Positions 33,001 through 43,200 of a stretch of 64,000 nt of DNA are shown in pieces. A program made the position numbers and the translations under genes. Origin of the DNA: Trichobilharzia szidati (taxonomy: Eukaryota > Platyhelminthes > Trematoda > Strigeidida > Schistosomatidae); contig OX235277.1 in assembly GCA_944472155.2 (NCBI GenBank), positions 15,200,804 to 15,264,803 of the forward strand, read 5' to 3'. The notes beneath the pieces were generated by a model. That model was not told the origin of the DNA. It saw only the letters and a program-made list of their open reading frames with translations, and made no database searches. Position 1 is the first letter of the stretch. The number at the start of each line of letters is the position of its first letter.

Positions 33001-35560
33001 ATTGGATACTACGCGCAAGGAATGTGAAATGCAGATAGTGTTGAAAGGCTCCATGTTGGAGAGGAGTATCACACGTTTATTTCGTTGAAAAAAGTGAGAG
33101 TGAACTTAATGAAAAGAAAATTTTTATTTGCATAGAAGTAAGCATGAGAATACAAAAATAGGTTTCTGATTTCAGTGTTGAAAATGTTGAAAGCAATAAA
33201 TATATTCACACATCATGTGTGGATTATCTTCAGAAATGAGCGTGATATGTTCACTGTGTTTTGTTTTTTCAAATGTCATTATGTTTATTTGATAAACACG
33301 TAGATGTTTTTCTTTTTCTTTTAAGACATGTTACTTATAGTTAATTGGCACACGATTGCTTTTATTTTAAATCATTCTCTTCCTCTTCGATCACTTGGAT
33401 TCAATGCTTGACCTTATTTAACTCGTGCTGACAACGTACTCATAGAATTAATGAGTAATTTTCAAGAAGATACCTGTTCTACCAGCAAATATCTCGTAGA
33501 TATTATTAATATTTTCAGCTCACTGTCAGGAATCTTTTACCTCATTTCTAACACCATCGAACAATTCGCTGACTAGGCATTGATTAGTTTCGCATTTGTT
33601 CAGAAGCTTATTGTGAAAATGTGTTGCGCAACGACCTTGTCGATTTGTCTGAATATTTTGGACTACCATATTCCAAGTACATTTTGCATCTATGTACACG
33701 TCAGTATTGTGAAATAAATATGGAAATGATAGCACCCAATATTTTAGATAAATAAATCAAGATGATACAGTCTCTGTGCCCTTTCCTTCAGTTGTTCGTT
33801 TTGAGTGCATTGCTCATTACTGGACTACGTCGGTATGTCAAATGGATTTTCTGGAATAACGCTTCCTGCTTAAAGGGAATCGCTATATCGAGTTGCTTAA
33901 CATGAGTGGAATACCAGAACACTTATTCAAAAGAAGCCTAAATTCATTTGAAATAATAACAAATAATTTGACTGCATTTTCAAGTGAAGATAAGTCATAT
34001 TGAATAATAGTTTCTGGCCAAATAGGAGGGAGCAAATAGTGTATTCAACGACCTATCCATTTAAAAATGAATCCATAATATACTATGAAGATATGGAGAA
34101 ATTGGACCAGTGAACTGGGGTTTTATTTCTACAGAACGTGTATTTCATCACTAAATTTACGTACACAGATCACAAAGTCTTACTTGCTGTAGCCCTGGAA
34201 GCAAATTCCAGAGAAAACGGTAAGAAAGTATTTCCTGTGGGTTATATGGAAACGTAGACATCGTTTATTCTCACACTAAGGGGTTTGGAATCAGGACTCA
34301 CTAATTAACAAATAGCTCTCATTTAAACAACACTCATCCTTTCCATTTTTCGGATCTCATAAGGATTTTATGATGCAATCTGTATACCATACACCTCCTT
34401 CCTGTGACTGAAAACAACTTACTTAACACTTATTCAAAGTCTTAGCATTCTACAGAGACACTCTGGATTTCAGTTAAACGCCGAAAACACATTATAGCAA
34501 CTTCACACCATAAAGTGTGTTGAGCTCTTTCTGATTTCCAATGAACTTCTAACAATACTGAGAATTCATGTGTGGTTCCGAATCAGCAGTGAAACCATCT
34601 TAAGACTTATAGTATACAACAGGATTTCTGACGCACAGTGCTCTAGGGCTAACTCAGGAGTAGTTTTATGAGCTATCAACTATTGTGTCATGGCTCTACA
34701 AAAAAGAGGCTTTCAAAAAACAGGGCATTATACAGTTTGGTGATATTTAGCTTTAGGTAAGAAAATGCAGTAAACTGAAGAGGAATCTGGGGAAGTAGCA
34801 CCTTATCTAAGGCTGAAAATTTGTCAAACCTGCTTTGTATTTTACTTGACCAGCAAATCAAATTTACTCACTTTATGTCCTTTGAATGAATATTTTTGAC
34901 ACATATTTGGATCCAAGCTGATGATAATACTTTATTCACATGACAGTTTTCGTATCAATGCAACCAAGAATAGGAATTTCTATACTCATGAATACAAGTC
35001 ATCAAATAATTGAGTTATTTAATCTATTTTACTCGGTTTCTTATTAAGGTACAAGGTGATGTGCCCATTACAAAATATCTATGCGCTGTTAAGTGTCCAT
35101 GTTCGGGGAAATGAAGGAAAATATTTCGAATTCTAAATGCATTTTATTCCGACACTGTGAATTTTAAAGGAGCATCAACCGGTCGTTAGAAAAGAATACA
35201 AATTCGAGAGTATTCATCAATTAGAAGGGTTGGTCAATGTCTAAATTCAAAATTCATCAGCTGTAATGGTGAATGTATGTAGTGATAAGATGGAGTAACT
35301 TGATGATACACAATGTGCTAAGATTACTACCTCTAAACTTCATAGAAACCTTGTAAAATTATTGTCTTCTTGTTCTTATATCAGACGTAGTCCGAAGGTT
35401 TGAAGACATCTGAGCATATGTGTATGTTAAAAATGAAAGTTATATATATATCCTTTTATAAACAAAAGCTTAACGTTGTTGAGCGACCCATTGTCAACCT
35501 GTCTGTGTCATTAGTACGCAGTGTTAGAATTTCTCTAAACGGAGTTTATTTTCTGCTCAT
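33000..35560. other. AT-rich region, no recognised gene
   Basis: No duplicated block within the window, no recognised motif and only short frames (at most about 70 codons). Possibly unique intergenic or intronic DNA. Confidence 0.35.
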
Positions 35561-37165
35561 AAGATGAGTTCTAAGATCGACTAGTTTGAGTGCAGACAAA
35601 TAAATACACAGAAAGCGTGAAGACCAGTATGTTATATGCGCATTCAGTAAAAGGTGCTGTAACATTGAACGACAACAGAATGTTAAACACTGAATCAAGT
35701 CATGTTGCCACAAAATGATAATGCAGCTGTTTACTGCTTAGTATAATGATGTCATAAGTTTGCTGTTAACTAAAACGGTAAAGCCCCACAGGATTCTGAA
35801 TGAACGACATCCTGATTGTCAGTCTTTCGGTTTACTTTTCCACGATCATTGAATTTAATACTGATAAAATTGAAAGAAGTAGAAGTACATGTAGATGACC
35901 TAGTTGTGAAAAGTGAAACTTTGAGTGAGCCAGTTAGTTGATGACTTCAACGAGATAGCAAAGACATTTTAGCGGTTGCTAGGCGACACAAGATACACTT
36001 AGAGTCAAGATGGCCAACGTCTTTGACCTGTTTGAGGAATTCTTCGATTGTCAACAGACTACACTGAAACCAGTGGTGCATATGAAGCAGTTTATAGCTT
36101 CTTTTTTGTTTTGGAATATGCTGTGGAGTCGATACAGCTGAAGCCATTTTGTAATTTCGAGAATTTTCCACAAAGCTTAACAAATACACATTCAAAATCA
36201 GTGATCACAGACATTTGATGTGAATCTTACTTCATTTAATGACTTGAATCAACAATCAAACAAAATTATTAGAATCAAACTGAGACGCTGAATCTCCACT
36301 GGTTCCATGAAAATGAAGGAATCAGCGTAACACTAACAAATAATCAGCAACCACGACAGATGGTTGCACTTAGAGGAATAGTGATCACAGTCATTAGCGC
36401 ACCAGTCCTCTTCGGACTAACAGAGTGAGTCTGATGAAATGCCATTAATTGTTTGGCTGAGGTAATTGGAAGATCCAGTAACCTGAAGGTAACTTAGTTG
36501 GTTCTCCATCAGATAAGTTATTAATTGAAGTTTCTGCTCATATCATCACATTGCTGAAATTATCATAATTTTATTTTCTGCTGCTATGTGAATGAATTAT
36601 GCCTAACTGTCAGGCATTGCCAACACATTAGCTTCCCATTTGTGAACTGTCTTTTGAGTCCTCTCTTGAATAAGAAGGAGAAGAGCAGATTAATACTTTT
36701 TGAGATTATCATATACATTTAATTGGTAGATGGTGAATAGGAGTGTGATCCAGGATGCGCATTTCGTCCTATTTGGGACTCGTCATCTAGATGTACTTGC
36801 ATTTCTCAGTGAGTGATGATGTTCTCAGATGAGGAGTCGCAAATAGGATGAAATGCGCACCTCGAATTCCACTGGTAGTCACCACTCACCAATTAAATTC
36901 TAATTTAATGCCCAGACATCTTCGAAGCATATGCACAAGAAGCCGACATGTCAATCTGAGACCGAGCGCTTCTGTCCAATCAATCGACAAGAAAATCTAA
37001 AATTAATTATATCATATACATTCTTCGGGTGACTGATTGAGATTATTTCTGAGAACACAATGTTCATGGAACTGACTCCTTGCAAAGAATTTATCATCAA
37101 ACTGTAAAACCATATATATATATATATGGTTCGAAGAATTTCTATCCTGTGAGGAAATTTAAACG
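35560..37165 (+). repeat. Duplicated block, partner 23555-24850
   Basis: Same order as the partner with small indels, interrupted by the insertion at 36720-37009. It ends in a perfect TA-rich palindrome 'ccatatatatatatatatatgg' (37110-37129). Confidence 0.85.
36707..37022. mobile_element. 290-bp palindromic insertion with two hammerhead-like cores and 13-bp TSD
   Basis: 'tatcatatacatt' occurs at 36707-36719 and 37010-37022; the empty site in the partner block is near 24718-24730. Within it, 36719-36795 and 36825-36900 form inverted arms ('aattggt...gatgcgcatttc' outward). On the minus strand the left arm holds GACGAGTCCC-AAATA-GGACGAAA-TGCGCATC, a schistosome-type hammerhead: stem II, GAAA, minimal stem III, AUC cleavage triplet, stem I (ATCTAG/CTGGAT). 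The right arm holds the same on the + strand (GAGGAGTCGC-AAATA-GGATGAAA). In both, the base at core C3 is A. The remainder (36900-37009) has no internal match. Confidence 0.7.
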
Positions 37166-37169
37166 AAGT

Positions 37170-38997
37170 TGTGATTGTTCTAACAATAATATCATAAAAC
37201 CCATTGCTCAGTGGCTGGCACCAAAACTGGAACCAGTTTACCTACAATGATATGTTCACATTTATTGAGCGCTCATATTAGGTTCAATCATGCTCTCACT
37301 AAATGCTTATTTGTTATTTACTAATCCAACTCCCATAGAAATCGTCTGTTATATTAGCTACTATATGATGCGCGTAGTATAGAAAAAGAGTTGACAACAA
37401 CAAATTACCTTCACAGTTGTCCTCCATCTCTGTAAAATATAAGCCTTATCTAACCACTTCCATGAGCATCTTTCAGTTCACGTGCTCTTATGATGCAAGG
37501 TGGACTAGCCGTAACCAAAGTCTAATTTCCAGTCTAATACAAGAACAAATCCCAGCAATGACTTATATAGGAGGAAAGTAGAGTGTGTGATGCTCTATTC
37601 GTGAACAAGTTATTGACTGTTTTAATTCCACCACGCCTCATCAAGCATTTTTTGCTATCTATCCAAATCATCCTAACCTGATGCGTTTTCAGAGTTTTTC
37701 AAATTCCACAGACTGTAGAGGATTTAACGTTGCTTGAATTTAAGCCAGACCGATGCGTATGAAAGAGGTATGTTCAATCTTTAATTACACTGTGGCTGTA
37801 GGAAATGCACATCTAAGTATTATGTTAGTCTGTTAACCTTTCCCTCATCACTATGAGCAGGATTTTTATTATTGCTAATAATATTCTTCTCCCTGAACTA
37901 TTCCCTGTTATATTTCACTTAGCCTATTTTCAATGGAAAGATTGTCCAAAGATTCTTTCCAACGTTGAATTCTTCGCCATCAAATTTCTTATCGTGTTAG
38001 GTTACGTTTCTTATTTGTCTAGTAATCTTATAATTTACAACACCTTTCAACATCTACACATCTCATGAAGTAATTTATATCTGAACTTGTTGTTGTTCAA
38101 CAACTTGAAATTTAACTATGATTACAATCATGGATATTTTTGTTTGTATTTCATTATATCGTTTTATATATACTCAATTTCGTTTAAATTTCCTAAAAGT
38201 ATACGATTTTTTAAAATCCATACATATGTATACAGTCATATATGGATATACATGATTGCAAATCTTGATAATAAATCCTTTGAAAATAATCTATTCGCTG
38301 AATACTATGCACATAGTATTAAAACAGTAATCATTACACTATTGACAAAGATATCCAGGTTCGTATATTTACGTTCGGTAGTTGATTAAAGACTCTCAGA
38401 TCAAATCACGAGTTGAATTAAGCTTTCATTCAACACTCAGTCACTTCCTATTCCGTGAAAATATTTTCCTGCTAATCCAAGGATGCCATATCATCTGGAA
38501 GTATTAGCTGATGAATCTGTTGTCGAATATTTATTTTTGTGAAAATGAACTACTAACAACGAATAGAGTAGTATCAGAATGATTTAGAATTCATGAATTC
38601 ATGTAGAGACAGCTGCATCAAATGGCATGCGTTTCAGTTAGATTTGATTTACTGCAAAAGAAATCTCATTAACGTTCTATAGTCGAGAACAGCTAAGCAA
38701 ATTGGCTGTTAGTTCTGAAGTTTAAATATCTTTATGAGTAGTGAACAGGTAGTGAAGATTGCAGAAGCGCAACACTTAAAAATTTAACAGATTGCCCGCT
38801 TACTGAGAGAGAAGTGATGCCTATCTTCATGAAGCATCCAAACATCTGGAATTATTCCATGTTTCAGGTTACTAGTAACACATTTTACCCTATGTGATGG
38901 GAAAATATAAATAAGAGTAGATGAGAAGAAAAATGCACGGTATAGTGTTTGCATCGATAGAGAGAGACATACCCTCAGAGTCATTAATCATAGACAT
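37170..38997. other. AT-rich region left of the PLE, no recognised gene
   Basis: Two adjacent + frames (37853-38068, 38087-38389) are rich in Phe, Ile and Tyr as expected from AT-rich chance frames; no motif recognised. No duplicate block found in the window. Confidence 0.35.
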
Positions 38998-39358
38998 TAG
39001 TGAGTCCAACTCACTAAGCAAGTTTTCAAATTGATGAACTTTGACCTTGTTGAGTTGCCATGTTGACACTGTTTATTAGATTTTTCTGTTTTCTGTCTTC
39101 TCTCACCCCCCCTTTTTCTTTCTTTTTGCCATAGTTTGATAGTATATAAATTGATGGTAACTTAAGCTACAAACATTTTAATCCTTATATTCCGGATGCG
39201 TTTATCTTATAATGCTTTCTGTATTACCTTTCAAACAATGAAGTATGAAATGTTATTAATTATAACCATTGTAATTTCAGGTAGTTTGCAGCTGATGAGA
39301 ACCTGTGAAATAGAATGATATCATTTTATACTGCAAATCTGGTCTTTCTTTCTCTATC
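38998..39358 (+). repeat. PLE left terminal repeat
   Basis: Begins 'tagtgagtccaactcac' and ends 'ctttctttctctatc'. Has a C-run (about 39105-39112), a TATA-like 'agtatataaa' (39141-39150) that may be the element promoter, and a hammerhead motif at its 3' end. The RT frame begins inside it. Confidence 0.85.
39284..39338 (+). ncRNA. Hammerhead ribozyme motif in PLE left repeat (type I)
   Basis: Order 5' to 3': stem I strand gtttgcag (39284-39291), core CTGATGA (39292-39298), stem II region gaacctgt (39299-39306), GAA (39307-39309), stem III ATAGAATGAT/ATCATTTTAT (39310-39329, self-complementary with one G-U), cleavage base A (39330, triplet AUA), stem I strand ctgcaaat (39331-39338, 8 pairs counting one G-U). 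All conserved core bases are present. Stem II is poor: the 8 nt form at most two or three weak pairs, so activity is uncertain. Predicted cut is between 39330 and 39331. Confidence 0.7.
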
Positions 39359-41126
39359 GAAATTTATCAATGGGACCAAATGTATGAAATTTTTGAAAAG
39401 ACGCCTCCCTGCCAAAACTATTAAGTCACTGAATCAGGTAGTGACTTTGCGATGCAGAATATCCAGAGAGTTGACAAAGATCAAGTTCTACGAACAGTGT
39501 CTGCAAACAGGTTGTTTTCCACGACAATTCTTGAAACAACTCCGAACATCTAAACTCCCTCCTACCCAAAAGAACCTTCGTCGGATAACAAAGTCTCATA
39601 TTGAATCCTCGTACAAATATCTTTCCAATCTGAAGTGTCATCTGGCTACTTATGATACTTTAATAAATGACCTAAATATTATTTGCTGGCTCAAATTCAT
39701 GAACTTCGTCAAAGAATTACAGTCCAGAACTGCAAAAGAATATGAAAGCCAACTGACAAAAGCATTAGTCAAGGAAAAGTTAACTGAAGACTTCCCAGAA
39801 GCACCTGAACGTTACGTTTGTAATCTGTCAAATTTACAATTAAGCAAAATTGAATTAGAAGCTTTATCCTTGGGATTCAAGTTTCACGTCCCTAAAAAGC
39901 ACATAAACCGTATAGATACAGAAACGCAGTTTGAATACTTATACTATCAACTTGCCGACCTGCAACCTGTGGACGAAGACAAACGAGGGTGGCTAAAGTC
40001 CAAACTGGTTGATATAGCAAACCAATACCACACATCACCATCCGAAAAACAAAATATGCTTACTGAGGAGCATAGAGCGGCACTAAGGAGCCTATGTGAA
40101 AATGATGACATCGTCATGTTTAGACCCGACAAAGGCTCTGGAGTTGTTACAATGAATAAAACTGATTATGTACATAAAATGTTGACAATTCTTAACGACT
40201 CCGAAAAATTTCAGGTGGACAAAACTAAGAAGGATGCAACAACGTCATTCGAAAATAAAGTGAATAAATGCCTCAGAGAACTACTCATCAGGAAACTGAT
40301 TGACAACAAAACTTACAATGAACTCAAGTCAAAGGGTGGACGACTCCCATTTATGTACGGTCTACCAAAAATCCATAAGGCCAATGTGCCCTTAAGACCC
40401 ATACTATCAATGATAAACTCACCGTGCCACAAACTAGCTCGATGGCTAGCTGATTCATTGAAGCCAATTCGACAAAAATTTTCAAATCATAGCTTGGATG
40501 ACACCTTCCAATTTTCTAAAGAAGTCGATCACGTTGACATATCCAATAAACTAATGGTATCATACGACGTGACTGCCTTATTTACAAATGTACCAGTGAT
40601 GGAAACAATAGATATCATTTGTAAACAAACGGATCTATTGCCATTACCGGAGTCAGAGATGAGACGACTACTAATTCTTTGCACAAAGGACATTCAATTT
40701 AGATTCAATAACCAATTCTACCGACAAATCGATGGGGTCGCCATGGGTTCACCTCTAGGACCCATTCTAGCAGATATCTTCATGGGCTATCTGGAACAGA
40801 CGCGACTGAGTGACGCTATCAATGAAACAACATACTACCGTCGATACGTTGATGATACTTTTGTTGTTTGTAACGATATGAGTCAGGCATCCGTATTATT
40901 CGACCGCCTAAATAAGGTCCACCCAAACATTAAATTCACCATGGAATACGAACACAACGATGAGTTCAATTTCCTAGATCTAAATGTAAAAAGAAGAAAC
41001 GATGGAACTGTCGAAAAGTCCATCTGCAGAACGAAACGATTTGCTGAAGCAATTGCAATCAAACGCTTCAGACCAAACTTATGCACACAGAAAGAGAGTG
41101 TAGTCAATCTCTCACTCCCTTGGTAA
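39315..41126 (+). CDS. PLE reverse transcriptase, GIY-YIG endonuclease deleted (603 aa)
   Basis: RT of the Penelope class, which primes cDNA synthesis at the target. Visible motifs: RPDKGSGVV (270-278), YGLPKIHK (348-355), PLRPILS (359-365), motif A SYDVTALFTNVP with the catalytic Asp (416-427), motif B GVAMGSPLGPILADIF (474-489), motif C YVDDTF with the Asp pair (511-516), FLDL (553-556). The first 260 residues are a basic, helical N-terminal region. After about residue 572 the expected thumb, linker, CX2C and GIY-YIG regions are missing; the tail from 574 matches the endonuclease C-terminus seen at bases 3-185. Starts: M1 (39315) lies inside the hammerhead; M24 (39384) is the first ATG downstream of the cut site. 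Intact frame, so a protein is possible. Confidence 0.85.
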   Translation: MISFYTANLVFLSLSKFINGTKCMKFLKRRLPAKTIKSLNQVVTLRCRISRELTKIKFYEQCLQTGCFPRQFLKQLRTSKLPPTQKNLRRITKSHIESSYKYLSNLKCHLATYDTLINDLNIICWLKFMNFVKELQSRTAKEYESQLTKALVKEKLTEDFPEAPERYVCNLSNLQLSKIELEALSLGFKFHVPKKHINRIDTETQFEYLYYQLADLQPVDEDKRGWLKSKLVDIANQYHTSPSEKQNMLTEEHRAALRSLCENDDIVMFRPDKGSGVVTMNKTDYVHKMLTILNDSEKFQVDKTKKDATTSFENKVNKCLRELLIRKLIDNKTYNELKSKGGRLPFMYGLPKIHKANVPLRPILSMINSPCHKLARWLADSLKPIRQKFSNHSLDDTFQFSKEVDHVDISNKLMVSYDVTALFTNVPVMETIDIICKQTDLLPLPESEMRRLLILCTKDIQFRFNNQFYRQIDGVAMGSPLGPILADIFMGYLEQTRLSDAINETTYYRRYVDDTFVVCNDMSQASVLFDRLNKVHPNIKFTMEYEHNDEFNFLDLNVKRRNDGTVEKSICRTKRFAEAIAIKRFRPNLCTQKESVVNLSLPW

Positions 41127-41163
41127 CCATATCACTTTCATTACAGTGATTACTCATACACAC

Positions 41164-41524
41164 TAGTGAGTCCAACTCACTAAGCAAGTTTTCAAATTGA
41201 TGAACTTTGACCTTGTTGAGTTGCCATGTTGACACTGTTTATTAGATTTTTCTGTTTTCTGTCTTCTCTCACCCCCCCTTTTTCTTTCTTTTTGCCATAG
41301 TTTGATAGTATATAAATTGATGGTAACTTAAGCTACAAACATTTTAATCCTTATATTCCGGATGCGTTTATCTTATAATGCTTTCTGTATTACCTTTCAA
41401 ACAATGAAGTATGAAATGTTATTAATTATAACCATTGTAATTTCAGGTAGTTTGCAGCTGATGAGAACCTGTGAAATAGAATGATATCATTTTATACTGC
41501 AAATCTGGTCTTTCTTTCTCTATC
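41164..41524 (+). repeat. PLE right terminal repeat
   Basis: Identical to 38998-39358 with a constant offset of 2166, so no indels. It starts 37 nt after the RT stop codon. Confidence 0.85.
41450..41504 (+). ncRNA. Hammerhead ribozyme motif in PLE right repeat
   Basis: Second identical copy of the motif at 39284-39338; predicted cleavage between 41496 and 41497. Cuts at both motifs would release a 2166-nt RNA unit with one repeat-length of sequence. Confidence 0.7.
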
Positions 41525-43200
41525 AATCCATACCATTCAACTGAATTCTGAACGAAACTGAAGAAGCCACTGAATGATATAGAGCTGACATTTAAACAAC
41601 CTGATAAAAATGATATGACATCTGTATTCGCTTGCTAATGGAGTACTGAGCTGTGATTATATGGGAAAAAAATTTTCCTTTTGAACACATTGTCCGTATC
41701 ACACCACCATAATGTGTCTGGTTAATTATATTTGGTATATGAAGCGCCATTGTCCAAGTGTCAGTTATGAATTTTTCATAATTATTGACTTATTTGCTTG
41801 AGTTCTTACTGAAGTACTTGTATTTCGGTTGACACATGAGTAGCAAGTTGCTTTCCAGAGCATAAAATAAGGAAATACGCGTAGGTCTCACCATTGGAAA
41901 GCCAATTACCTATGATGATATACAGGTTCTGTAAGATGCTGTAAATTTCACCATTGATCATAGCAATGCCAATTCCATTTTGAAAGACCATTTCCAAGTG
42001 GTTTCAGTGACCCAGTTGTCCAAAACAAATATATAAGCCCAAGAAAATGCAGTCAACAGGGTCTTACTGATAGGATCTGATGTGGACAGAGTAGACAGTC
42101 ATTCTACCAGTGAGGTCAAGACAGTCTTTACAGCAGAGTTATGGTGGCAACTTGATAGAAACTGACCTGAAACCTGAAGTAGGTTGGGCAACGAAGGTAG
42201 GAAAATCACAAAACAAATGCGTCGACTTCGTGCTCAGTATGAAAGTGGTTTAGTAAATATAACTTCGAGGATGATGGTAGCAGAAAAATGTGTACAAGCC
42301 TGTTGGGTGACTTGAAAAACTAAATTGATTTTGTTGGCAACATTCTGAACATACACAGGAAAGAATGCCCTATGTGACATAAAACTGAGAGAAATGGTTT
42401 TCACAGGAAAAATTAAATTAGTGTCAAGGCATGTATAGGTGATGAATGGATGTTAACAATCACACGGATAATGTCGTAGAGAAAATACAATCCTGAATAT
42501 TCGTAAACCAGGGTACTAGACTAATTAAAAGAGGAAAAATAAGAATGATCAAACGATCGTCAAAAAGAAACACATTCGATTTCTGAAACACGAATGTAAA
42601 AATGCAAACAAGATTGACAGAATCTTGCAAAGACGTCATATAGAGGTGACAAGAAGGATTGGAAATCTACTCGTCACTTCCAGGCAGATTGACGGAGTTT
42701 AGTCTCCCAATTATTTCTAATCATGACTGATTCTACACAGATTAATTCAAAGTAATTTATTATACTGTAATAATTTTCTGACATACCCCGCAAGCTCACC
42801 ATTATTATTACTTGAATTAGAATTTCATTTGCATACATTCGTAACAAAGTTACGTGTAACTGGAGAACTACTTCATCTGTGATGATTGTTGTGCTGTTGT
42901 TAGTCCTGATGACAATGATGACGTTGATGATATTATCCCAAGGATATTTGAGACTTTTCTCAGTTGGCGATTTCACTTTAGGTGTGCTTTGAGATGATGA
43001 TTCAACTTGAGAATACGAAAGATCAGTTCGTTAACTGAATATGAATGACATGATTAGAATGAGTTGTGTTAATACGTGAGATTCATGCAAATAAATCACA
43101 CCACCCATTATTCTTGTTTGAAGAGTTATGGTTAGCGTAATGCACTTAGCCAGTACAATAATCATATAACAGGGAAAATTTAGTATCATACATTTCGAAG
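41525..43200. other. Region without recognised gene; possible retroelement debris
   Basis: 42530-42670 (+) reads NDQTIVKKKHIRFLKHECKN-like sequence with basic residues, perhaps retroelement-derived, but no diagnostic motif was found. Minus-strand frames (41806-41997, 42674-42976, 43031-43219) show nothing recognisable. Confidence 0.3.

Larger units (their letters stand above)
38998..41524 (+). mobile_element. Penelope-like retroelement with identical terminal repeats and internal deletion
   Basis: Two direct repeats of 361 bp (38998-39358 and 41164-41524) show no differences by eye and flank a 603-codon RT frame. PLEs characteristically carry such LTR-like repeats and hammerhead ribozymes; both are here. 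Identical repeats mean recent insertion or recent homogenisation. The full family also encodes a GIY-YIG endonuclease after the RT; here only its last 30 or so residues remain, joined in frame to the RT. Target-site duplications were not found. This is the least decayed element in the window. Confidence 0.85.
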
